A stretch of 64,000 bases of DNA from Nocardioides malaquae (lineage in GTDB: Bacteria; Actinomycetota; Actinomycetes; Propionibacteriales; Nocardioidaceae). The notes below the pieces were generated by a model that was not told where the DNA came from, searched no databases, and saw only the letters and a list, made by a program, of their open reading frames with translations. Positions 19,167-26,682 of the stretch are shown here, in pieces. Position 1 is the first letter of the stretch. Every line of letters begins with the position of its first letter. The DNA lies in assembly GCF_015070385.1 (NCBI RefSeq), contig NZ_JADCSA010000007.1:151415-215414 (forward strand), read 5' to 3'. Position numbers and translations under genes: made by a program.

Positions 19167-20435
19167 TCACCCCACCGACCGCATCCACTCCGGGTCCCGC
19201 GGCCGCCCCCACCACGGATCGAAGGCCGACTCGGCGACCTCGACCCGGGCGTACGCTCCGGCCACCACGGCACCGATGTTGTCCACCGACTCCGTGCCGC
19301 GCGTGAAGTAGCCCGTGTGTGCCTCACCCCACCCGCGCCACGGCTCCCGGTCGAGCCGCTCGGCCCGGAACCGGACCGCCCCGAACTCCTCCGACGCCGG
19401 GTCGCGGCCCAGCCCCGGCGGCGCGACCCATCCCTCGGCGCCGACCGTCGCCACCACGTCGCGGCTGTCGCGACCCACGAACACCCGGGACACCCCGAGG
19501 TCGGCGGCCTCCTGCGCCGGCCCCGCCCCCGGCGCTCCCACCAGGACCACGGCGTCGACGTCCAGCCCCGGCCCCGATCCGGCAGCGGCCTCGGCGACCG
19601 TCGTCGCGCCATAACTGTGGCCCACCGCCGTCCAGCCGGACGTCCCTCCCGCGTTTCCGTGCGCGGCCTGCAACCGAGCCAGGTCCGCGGCGAAAGCCTC
19701 GCCCCCGGCCTGCGCCCGGGCCGTGGTCAGCATCGCCGGGTCACCAGGCCCGTCAGGAGTGTCGTAGCCCAACCAGAACCACCCCGACGTCGCCCCGGCC
19801 CCCTGCTCGCGGGCCGCGGCAACGACCGTCTCGACCCGAGCCACCTGCCGGGGCGCATCCGCCACCTCGGTGCCCACTCCCGGCACCAGCACCACGTGGC
19901 GCGCCGACCCGTCGGGCCGCACGTCCCCGACCCCGACGACCACCTCGCCGTCGCCGCCGTGCGCGGTGGGGTCGTACGCCCACACCACCGCCTCGCGCCC
20001 CTCCACGGCCGCAGCCACCGCCCGGGCGTTGCGCCACGTCGAGACCTCCGCGCCGTCGAGCAGACCGTCCGCCGAGCGCGTACGCCCGGCCACCAGGTCG
20101 GCGTCGACCGCCGCCCGCGCCAGCAGGTCACGCCGCGCGACCTCGTCGACCACGCCGAGGTCGACCGGCCGTCCGGCCCGCGCCAGGTCGGCTGCCACCC
20201 AGCACTCCTGCGCGACCCGTCGCAGCCATGCCGCCCGTTGTCGCGCGCCATCTCCCGCGGCGGCGACCTGGGCGGCGTACGCCTCCGCCGCCAGGCCGAC
20301 GAAGGAGCCGAGCCGGCCGACGAGGGCGACCGCGTCGGCGAACTCCTGCCACCTGGCCGCCGCCGCGGCGAGCACAGCAGCAGCGCGCTCCAGCAGAGCC
20401 GCCCCGGCTCCTGCCCTGTCATCGGCGCCCGTCAT
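19167..20435 (-). CDS. DUF1023 alpha/beta-hydrolase family protein
   Basis: A 422-residue protein with an N-terminal alanine-rich helical region (about 1-130) and a C-terminal alpha/beta-hydrolase domain of the actinobacterial DUF1023 family (PF06259). HVVLVPGVGTEVADA marks the first strand and oxyanion region, and SGWTAVGHSYGATTVAEAA is the nucleophile elbow with Ser in GHSYG. The ATG at 20435 overlaps the stop of the small upstream gene (ATGA), deciding against a GTG six bases earlier. DUF1023 proteins are commonly paired with or fused to WXG100-like helical proteins. Substrate unknown; no signal peptide. Confidence 0.85.
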   Translation of the reverse strand: MTGADDRAGAGAALLERAAAVLAAAAARWQEFADAVALVGRLGSFVGLAAEAYAAQVAAAGDGARQRAAWLRRVAQECWVAADLARAGRPVDLGVVDEVARRDLLARAAVDADLVAGRTRSADGLLDGAEVSTWRNARAVAAAVEGREAVVWAYDPTAHGGDGEVVVGVGDVRPDGSARHVVLVPGVGTEVADAPRQVARVETVVAAAREQGAGATSGWFWLGYDTPDGPGDPAMLTTARAQAGGEAFAADLARLQAAHGNAGGTSGWTAVGHSYGATTVAEAAAGSGPGLDVDAVVLVGAPGAGPAQEAADLGVSRVFVGRDSRDVVATVGAEGWVAPPGLGRDPASEEFGAVRFRAERLDREPWRGWGEAHTGYFTRGTESVDNIGAVVAGAYARVEVAESAFDPWWGRPRDPEWMRSVG

Positions 20436-20731
20436 CGCCACAGCCGCGCGGCGGCACCGGCCACCCGATGGTCCACGGTGGTGACGTCGTCGACCAACGC
20501 CCGCAGGTGGTCGGCCCAGGCGTAGGCCTGCGTCGCGCCCTCCCCGGTCCGGTCCACCATCTCCGCGACCTCACCGAGCAGCTGCGGGCTCCACCCCTCC
20601 TCACTCCACCGCAGAGTCACCACCAGGTCCAACAACTCCTCGTGGGAATCGGCCAACCCCCGCGCCACCCGTTCCCACCGCACCGCCCCCTGCTCGAGCA
20701 CCTGCGCGACCACCTCGAACCGTCCAACCAT
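20432..20731 (-). CDS. Small helical protein paired with DUF1023 hydrolase
   Basis: A 99-residue, probably all-helical protein (MVGRFEVVAQVLEQGAVRWE ... HRVAGAAARLW). It is translationally coupled to the DUF1023 hydrolase by a four-base overlap. Length, helical content and partner suggest a WXG100-like (ESX-type) small protein, but I see no clear WxG hairpin; the nearest is WSEEGWSPQ. The gene faces away from the secreted repeat protein across a 248-base gap. Confidence 0.6.
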   Translation of the reverse strand: MVGRFEVVAQVLEQGAVRWERVARGLADSHEELLDLVVTLRWSEEGWSPQLLGEVAEMVDRTGEGATQAYAWADHLRALVDDVTTVDHRVAGAAARLWR

Positions 20732-20979
20732 GGCGACCCCCGTCCTTCGCGTCCCTTGCCGGCGCCGGGCGGCACCGGAGCGCCCAGCGTCGCGGGAGAC
20801 GTACGCCCGTGCTCGACGTCGTCACCAGCAGCAGGCAGGGCCCCTGCGTGGGGACACCACGCGGCGACCGCCGTGGCAGATGAGAACTCCCTCATGCCAC
20901 GTTCACCCGGGATTCATCCACAGGGCAGAACATCAGGGCGTTGGCGTCACTCCGGCGCCCCCGTCCTCAGGAGACCTCC
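20732..20979. promoter_or_regulatory. Divergent intergenic region upstream of the secreted repeat protein
   Basis: 248 bases between divergent genes. A CAGGAG ribosome-binding site sits just before the rightward start. I see no other clear element. Confidence 0.35.
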
Positions 20980-21513
20980 ATGAAGCGCACCGCCGCAGCG
21001 GCCCTCGCCGCGCTGCCACTGCTCGCCGGCAGCCTGCTGGCCACCGCCACCGCCCTCCCCGCCCAGGCCGACGACCGGGTCTGCAGCGGCAGCATCGGCA
21101 ACGTCCCCGTCGACGACAACCTCGTCGTCCCAAAGGGCGCCACCTGCGTCCTCAAGGGCACCGTCATCGAGGGCAACGTCGAGGTCGAGGACCGCGGCGT
21201 CCTGCGCGCCCGCGGCGTCACCGTCGACGGCAACATTCAGGCCGAGGACGCCCGGCGCGTGGTCGTACGCCCCCTCGACGGCCAGCGCTCGGTCGTCGAG
21301 GGCAACATCCAGCTGGACGACGGTCGGCGCGGCGGCAAGATCCTGCGCACAGTCGTCGACGGCGACATCCAGCTCTTCGACAACCGCGGCCGCTTCGTGG
21401 TGCGCGGCAACGTGGTCAACGGCAACCTGCAGTGCAAGTCCAACAAGCCCAAGCCGCGCGGCCGCAACAACCTCGTGGAGGGCGACAAGGAAGGTCAGTG
21501 CCGCAAGCTCTGA
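20980..21513 (+). CDS. Secreted beta-solenoid-like repeat protein
   Basis: A 177-residue exported protein with a Sec signal peptide (MKRTAAAALAALPLLAGSLL, likely cleaved after AQA at residue 30). The mature part is a chain of short repeats built on a V-x-G-N/D-I/L/V-x core: VIEGNVEVED, TVDGNIQAED, VVEGNIQLDD, VVDGDIQLFD and VVNGNLQCKS. This periodicity suggests a right-handed beta-helix or bactofilin-like solenoid. Four cysteines (35, 56, 152, 174) near the ends could form two capping disulfides. The ATG follows CAGGAGACCTCC; an in-frame start 39 bases upstream is less likely. Its end overlaps the convergent VanZ-like gene by 19 bases. Confidence 0.72.
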   Translation: MKRTAAAALAALPLLAGSLLATATALPAQADDRVCSGSIGNVPVDDNLVVPKGATCVLKGTVIEGNVEVEDRGVLRARGVTVDGNIQAEDARRVVVRPLDGQRSVVEGNIQLDDGRRGGKILRTVVDGDIQLFDNRGRFVVRGNVVNGNLQCKSNKPKPRGRNNLVEGDKEGQCRKL

Positions 21514-21962
21514 TGCTCGACGCCGTGGCGGTCCCGCGGGCGACGGTAGGCGCCCGTCATCCACTTGAGCGGGATCGCCGCGAGTGAGCCGATGAGGCCA
21601 CCGAGGGTGTTGGCCACGATGTCGACGAACTGCGCCGAGCGGCCGGGCAGCAGGGCCCCTTGATAGAGCTCCGCCGCCATCGACCCGATGAAGGCCCAGG
21701 CGACCCACTCCCCCCACCCGACCCGCGGGAAGGCGAGCGCTCCGAGGAACGGCAACGGCGCGAACATCAACGCATTGAGCCCGAACTCCACGCGGGCGCC
21801 CGCCACCAGCACCTCCGGCGCTCCGGCGGCCAGCAGCTCCTCGGTCACCCGTCCGACCACACTCGACGCGTGCTCGGGGGTCGGGCGCAGCAGCACCCAC
21901 GCCAGGAAGATGACGTACGCGAGCAGCACGACGCGCGCGGCGACGGTCCAGGGAGACTTCAT
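21495..21962 (-). CDS. VanZ-like family membrane protein (copy 2)
   Basis: A 155-residue paralogue of the VanZ-like protein at 17.8 kb. Equivalent motifs are VEFGLNALMFAPLPFLGAL, AAELYQGALLPGRSAQFVDIVANTLGG and the N-terminal helix VVLLAYVIFLAWVLLRP, giving four membrane helices. A short basic tail (YRRPRDRHGVEHQSLRH) is cytoplasmic or unstructured. ATG start. Like copy 1 it is divergent from a Tat-signal protein gene, 206 bases away. Function unknown. Confidence 0.82.
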   Translation of the reverse strand: MKSPWTVAARVVLLAYVIFLAWVLLRPTPEHASSVVGRVTEELLAAGAPEVLVAGARVEFGLNALMFAPLPFLGALAFPRVGWGEWVAWAFIGSMAAELYQGALLPGRSAQFVDIVANTLGGLIGSLAAIPLKWMTGAYRRPRDRHGVEHQSLRH

Positions 21963-22168
21963 CCGTTCGATTCTCGCCGATCGCCCGAGGGGATCGAGGC
22001 GGCGTCCATGCCGGGGTGGTGGATCTCACGCGCTTTCGGACGCTGCCGATTCGCCTTCACTCCGGAACTTCTGGATCATTGGACCTAGACGCCGTGGTGG
22101 CGTCGGCGCACTCTCGGGGGAGGGCCCCAGGCCCTCCGGGCGCTGTCACCCGAGCCCGAGGACCACCG

Positions 22169-22729
22169 ATGAACTCCCTGCCGCAGCCCACCCGCCGTAC
22201 GCTCCTGCGCGCCGCCGCCTGGAGCGTGCCGGCTGTCACCGTGGCCGCGGCCGCGCCCGCCTTCGCGGCGTCCAACACGTTCGCCAGCCTTGCCATCGGC
22301 GGTGCTGACTGGGACGTGTTGGCCACCCCGACCCGACTCCAGGTGTTTGGCATCCACGTCCGCACCGCCGACTCGGCCGCCGTCATCCCGGCTGGAGGGC
22401 TGGCTGTGACGGTGACCTTCCCCAACCATTTCGTGACCAATGTTGCCGGCAGTGCTGTCAACGTCATCGTGGAGGACGTGTCCTACAGGTGGCAGGCCGG
22501 CAGCCCCACCTACTACGGCTCGGGCAACTCTCGCTACGCCACGGTCACCTTCACCTACCAGAACGAACTGCAGCCCGGAGGCGGTCTGTTCGGCGGCACC
22601 ACCCTGCTCGACTTCCGCGCCGGGAGGGACGCTGTGTTCCAGCCCTCCCTCAACGAGTCCCCGCTGCCGATCAGCGTCGCCGCCGCCGGCTTCACCCCGC
22701 TCTCCGGGGCGATCCTCGTCGTCGACTGA
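22169..22729 (+). CDS. Tat-signal secreted protein 2, unknown function
   Basis: A 186-residue exported protein. The signal is PTRRTLLRAAAWSVPAV then AAAAPAFAAS, with cleavage probably after AFA. The mature region, about 150 residues, is predicted beta-rich (LAVTVTFPNHFVTNVAG, YATVTFTYQNELQPGG). The ATG has CCCGAGGACC upstream, and a long non-coding-like extension before it is excluded. The signal is nearly superimposable on those of proteins 1 and 3, whereas the mature domains diverge. CACTCTCGGG lies 51 bases before the ATG, as in gene 1. Confidence 0.75.
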   Translation: MNSLPQPTRRTLLRAAAWSVPAVTVAAAAPAFAASNTFASLAIGGADWDVLATPTRLQVFGIHVRTADSAAVIPAGGLAVTVTFPNHFVTNVAGSAVNVIVEDVSYRWQAGSPTYYGSGNSRYATVTFTYQNELQPGGGLFGGTTLLDFRAGRDAVFQPSLNESPLPISVAAAGFTPLSGAILVVD

Positions 22730-22927
22730 CGCCCGCACGCCAGGCGCTGTCGGACTCCAGCCACCATCACCGCCGTGCGATGGCTTAGACCCGGTCCGAC
22801 TCATCCCCGCCAGCGATCATTCTCGCCGAACCGCGCGCGAGGGGCCCGACGCGCCACTAGGCTGACCACGCGCCAGCGGACTCGGCCGCGCCGCGCCTCC
22901 CTCTCCCACTGCTCCACGAGGTCACCC

Positions 22928-23593
22928 ATGGCTGCCGCTCCCGAGTCCCCCACGCCCGCGCCCACCGGCTCGTCGACGTCGCTGCTGCGCACAGGTCTGT
23001 CGCGACGCGGCGTCGTACGGACCGCGTTGTGGAGCGTGCCCGCGGTGACCCTCGCGACCGCAGCGCCTGCCTACGCTGCCTCGACGATCAACCAACTGAC
23101 CTACGACACGGCATCAGCCCTGCTCTGGGACACGCTCGTCGACTACCCAGAACCCGGAGCGACACTCAGGGCCGCCGAGGGCGCGATCGGGTTCGTAACC
23201 AGCTCAGAGACGGTGGAAACCCCGGCGCTGAGGTTGACCATCAACTTCCCCAGCAACTGGACCGCCGGAGGCAGCACGGTCTTCGTCGCCCCCGACCCCA
23301 GGACCCCGTCCTGGGAGGCCCTCGGCTGGGAGCACGACGGCCCCCTCACCAACGGTCGTCTCAGCTCCACCAGTGGGTCCTTCGGCTTCACCTATCGCGG
23401 TGGCGAGATGACGCCGTTCATCGGAATCCCGTTCATCGCCTGGGGAGAACCGACCGACCTCTTCGGCCAGGACACCCCCGTGACGGCCACGCTCCAAGTC
23501 CTCGATCCCACTACCCCTCCCGCCTGGGAAGTTGTCGGCCTCGGTTTCGCCGTGCCGGTCGAGGTGAAGATTGTGACGCCTCCGGTGGGATGA
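22928..23593 (+). CDS. Tat-signal secreted protein 3, unknown function
   Basis: A 221-residue exported protein with a longer N-region (AAAPESPTPAPTGSSTSLLR) and then LSRRGVVRTALWSVPAVTLA and APAYAAS as the twin-arginine signal. The mature domain resembles protein 2 in layout: an N-terminal strand region, LTINFPSNWTAGGSTVFVAP, GSFGFTYRGGEM and a C-terminal VPVEVKIV strand. The gene follows gene 2 after 198 bases, so it may have its own promoter. The end faces metX. Confidence 0.74.
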   Translation: MAAAPESPTPAPTGSSTSLLRTGLSRRGVVRTALWSVPAVTLATAAPAYAASTINQLTYDTASALLWDTLVDYPEPGATLRAAEGAIGFVTSSETVETPALRLTINFPSNWTAGGSTVFVAPDPRTPSWEALGWEHDGPLTNGRLSSTSGSFGFTYRGGEMTPFIGIPFIAWGEPTDLFGQDTPVTATLQVLDPTTPPAWEVVGLGFAVPVEVKIVTPPVG

Positions 23594-23618
23594 ACCCCAA
23601 CCCGTCCGGGCGAGGGCC

Positions 23619-24731
23619 TCAGCCCTTCAGGAACCGCGCCACCCGGTCGTGGTAGCCGGGCGGCTGCAGCAGGAACGAGTCGTGCCCGAAGGGCGAGCTC
23701 AGCTCCTCGAAGTCGACGTCGACGCCGCAGCGCTCCAGCTGCTCCACCATCGCGAGCGACTGACGCGTGTCGAAGCGCCAGTCGGAATCGAAGGACGTCA
23801 CCTGGAAGCGGGTCGACGTCGTCGCCAGCCGCTCGGCGGTCCACGGGTCGGCGAAGGGGTTGAAGTAGTCGAGCAGCCGGGTCAGGTAGAGATAGCTGAG
23901 CGCGTCGAACCGGTCCAGGAAGACGTCGCCCTGGTGCTGCAGGTAGTGCTCCACGGCGAAGTCGGGCTGCAGCGTCATCTCGTCGCCCACCGTGTCGCGA
24001 CGGTGACCAAACTTGGTGTCGAGCGACTGGTCGGAGACGTAGGTGATGTGGGCCATCATGCGCGCGACCTTCTGACCCAGCCGCGGCACGGTGCCGTGCT
24101 CGGCATAGCGACCACCGTGGAACTCGGGATCGCTCATGATCGCCGTGCGCGCCACCGACGAGAAGGCGATGTTCTCCGTGGTCAGCCGTGACGACGCCGC
24201 CACGACCACCGCACGCTCCACCTCGTCGGGCGCGTCGATGACCCACTGCAGCACCTGCATGCCGCCGAGCGAGCCGCCCACACCGGCGTACAGCCGCTCC
24301 GCGCCGAGATGGCGCATCAGCCGCCGGTGCACCGCGACCAGGTCGCTCATGTGCAGCAGCGGGAAGTCGAGGTAGTAGGGCTCGCCGGTCGCCGGGTCGG
24401 TCGACAGCGGGCCCGTGGTGCCCGAGCAACCGCCCAGGATGTTGGGCGCGACGACGAAGAACCGGTCGGTGTCGAGCGGCTTGCCCGGCCCGATGATGTT
24501 GTCCCACCAGCCGCGCTTCTTGTGGCCCAGGTGCAGGCCCGCAGCATGCGCGTGGCCGGTCAACGCGTGGCACACGAAGATCACGTTGTCGCGCTCGGGC
24601 GACAGCTCGCCGTAGGTTTCGTAGGCGACCTCGACGCGGTCAAGGCGACCGCCGCCACGCAGCAACAGCGGGTCGCCCTCGTCGAAGAGGACCACCCGCT
24701 GGGTCTCCACGTATTCGATGGGGCCGGCCAC
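23619..24731 (-). CDS. metX: Homoserine O-acetyltransferase
   Basis: First committed step of methionine synthesis: acetyl-CoA plus L-homoserine gives O-acetyl-L-homoserine, the substrate of MetY encoded 2 kb away on the same strand. The 370-residue alpha/beta-hydrolase has VCHALTGHAHA, PNILGGCSGTTGP, the nucleophile elbow GVGGSLGGMQVLQW, and C-terminal catalytic Asp/His in FDSDWRF and FGHDSFLL. The frame is open 57 codons upstream, but those residues are not family-like; GTG 24731 gives the standard N-terminus (VAGPIEYVETQRV). An acetyl- rather than succinyl-transferase is expected for this MetX clade in actinobacteria. Confidence 0.93.
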   Translation of the reverse strand: MAGPIEYVETQRVVLFDEGDPLLLRGGGRLDRVEVAYETYGELSPERDNVIFVCHALTGHAHAAGLHLGHKKRGWWDNIIGPGKPLDTDRFFVVAPNILGGCSGTTGPLSTDPATGEPYYLDFPLLHMSDLVAVHRRLMRHLGAERLYAGVGGSLGGMQVLQWVIDAPDEVERAVVVAASSRLTTENIAFSSVARTAIMSDPEFHGGRYAEHGTVPRLGQKVARMMAHITYVSDQSLDTKFGHRRDTVGDEMTLQPDFAVEHYLQHQGDVFLDRFDALSYLYLTRLLDYFNPFADPWTAERLATTSTRFQVTSFDSDWRFDTRQSLAMVEQLERCGVDVDFEELSSPFGHDSFLLQPPGYHDRVARFLKG

Positions 24732-24919
24732 CGCACCATGATCCCACGCGCCAGGCCGGCGACGGGCGGCCAGGGGTGCGGGTGGACAACCGTCGGCGCC
24801 CCGCGCGGAGGCGACCGGGATGGTTGGACGCGCGTGCGGGCGGGCAAGCACCGAACAGCCCCGCAGTGACCTGGACCACACTAGGCTTGGCGTCACTCCC
24901 ACCCCTCGAAGGAGGTCAC

Positions 24920-26599
24920 GTGCCGTCCGAGGTGCCGCTCTCCTACCGCCGCTCCTACGAGGTGTGGCAGGTGGCGACCTTCGCCCTGACGGCCGTGGTC
25001 GGCTTCTGCGTCATCGCCTTCGCCGACCGCGACGTCATCGGATGGCCCACCTACACCGGCCTCACGCTCCTCGTCCTCCAAGGCCTCCTGGCCGCCGCCC
25101 TGACGGTCCGTCTCCTCGACGCCCGGTGGCGCATCGCCGCGCCCGTGCTCGCGCTGGCCGCTCTGGTCGCCATGGGACACGACCTGCTGCCGGTCGCCCC
25201 CATGGCGCTGATCGTGCTGATCATCCCCCTGCTCTGGCTGGTCTGGGAGTTTGACGGCCTCGGCTTCGCGCTCTCCCTGTCCGCCCTGGCGGTCCTGCTC
25301 GTGATGCTCCACGACGTGGGCGTGCCTGGCGCCAGCGGCCCGGGGTGGCTGCAGCTCCTGCCGGTCGGGCTCGTGGGGCTCGCGCTGATCGTGAGCGCCC
25401 ACCAGATCGCCATCACCTTGCATCGCCGCGAGGAGGAGCTCATGGTGCGGGCCGAGGAGTTGCGCAGCCATCTCTCGGCCTCGGAGGACCGTCTGCTGCT
25501 CCTGCGCGGCCTGCTCGACACCATCGACGCGGTGATCGTCGCCTACGACGACGACGGCGCCCTGATCTGGGACAACGCGGCCGCCAAGCGGCTCGTGGGC
25601 CGCGCTGGCATCGACACCGACGGCCAGCTCGTCGACGAGCTGCACATGTATGCCGCCGACCGTACGACCCGGCTCGGCGTCGACGAGATCGCCCTGGCGC
25701 GCGCCCACCGGGGCGAGGAGTTCGACTCCGAGCTCATCTGGTTCGGTCCTCCCGGCGACCAGGTGGCCCACCTGCTGTCGTCGAAGCAGATCCACCGTGC
25801 CGACGCCCAGCGCTACGGCTACGTCATCGTCGGACTCGAGGTCACCGAGCTGCTCGACTCCATCCGCGTGCGCGAGGAGTTCCTCACCACCGTCTCCCAC
25901 GAGCTGCGCACGCCCCTGACGTCGATCATCGGCTACCACGAGCTCATGGAGGACGAGATCGACCCGGCCGACTCCGGCCTGCACAAGATGCTCGCCGTCG
26001 CGCAGCGCAACGCCACCGTCCTGCTCAACCGGGTCGGACAGCTCCTCCAGGCCTCCGGCAGCGTCGAGGCGCTCGTCGTCGAGCGCCGCCCCACCGACAT
26101 GGACGCGCTCCTGGAGGGCACGCTCGCCCCCCACCACGCCGCGGCGGCGACGTTGGGCGTACGCCTCGAGGCCTGCGTGCAGCAGGCCCTCAAGGCCCGC
26201 GTCGACCCCGGGTGCTTCGAGCAGGTCGTCGACAACCTCGTCTCCAACGCCCTCAAGCACACGCCGGCGGGCGGCACCGTGCAGGTCAACCTCGGCGCCG
26301 GAGGCAGCACCCTGCGGTTCTGCGTCACCGACACCGGCTCCGGCATGAGCGCCAGCGAACAACGGCGCGTCTTCGACCGCTTCTACCGCACCACCGCCGC
26401 CAACGACCAGGCGCTGCAGGGGCTCGGTGTCGGCCTCTCGGTGGCCAAGTCGATCGTCGAGGCCCACGGTGGCACGATCACCGTGCAGAGCCGACAGGGT
26501 CTCGGCACCACGTTCGTCGTCGAGATCCCCGACGCGGTCGGCTCCGACGACGACGGGGGCGACGACCCGAGCGACGCAGTGAGCGACGACGGGGTCTGA
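24920..26599 (+). CDS. Membrane sensor histidine kinase (orphan)
   Basis: A 559-residue kinase behind a consensus AAGGAGG and a GTG start. Residues 1-165 form about six membrane helices (ATFALTAVVGFCVIAF onward). A PAS-like domain follows (LLDTIDAVIVAYDDDGALIWDNAAAKRLVG). The HisKA domain has phospho-acceptor His327 in FLTTVSHELRTPLTS, and the HATPase domain shows NLVSNALKHT, DTGSGM and GLGVGLS. The C-terminus is an Asp-rich tail. No response regulator is adjacent: its neighbours are metX and metY, facing the other way. The signal is unknown. A TAGGCT box about 32 bases upstream is a possible -10 element. Confidence 0.92.
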   Translation: MPSEVPLSYRRSYEVWQVATFALTAVVGFCVIAFADRDVIGWPTYTGLTLLVLQGLLAAALTVRLLDARWRIAAPVLALAALVAMGHDLLPVAPMALIVLIIPLLWLVWEFDGLGFALSLSALAVLLVMLHDVGVPGASGPGWLQLLPVGLVGLALIVSAHQIAITLHRREEELMVRAEELRSHLSASEDRLLLLRGLLDTIDAVIVAYDDDGALIWDNAAAKRLVGRAGIDTDGQLVDELHMYAADRTTRLGVDEIALARAHRGEEFDSELIWFGPPGDQVAHLLSSKQIHRADAQRYGYVIVGLEVTELLDSIRVREEFLTTVSHELRTPLTSIIGYHELMEDEIDPADSGLHKMLAVAQRNATVLLNRVGQLLQASGSVEALVVERRPTDMDALLEGTLAPHHAAAATLGVRLEACVQQALKARVDPGCFEQVVDNLVSNALKHTPAGGTVQVNLGAGGSTLRFCVTDTGSGMSASEQRRVFDRFYRTTAANDQALQGLGVGLSVAKSIVEAHGGTITVQSRQGLGTTFVVEIPDAVGSDDDGGDDPSDAVSDDGV

Positions 26600-26619
26600 C
26601 CGACCTCCCCGCACGACGA

Positions 26620-26649
26620 AGCCCGGCCTCCCCTGGGGGCGACCGGGCT
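26620..26649. terminator. Probable bidirectional terminator
   Basis: An AGCCCGG/CCGGGCT inverted repeat (seven-base arms) lies between the convergent histidine kinase gene and metY. It has no U-tract, as is usual in these organisms. Confidence 0.55.
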
Positions 26650-26682
26650 CCGAGCGTCCGCGCCGAGGCGGGCGTCAGCGGG

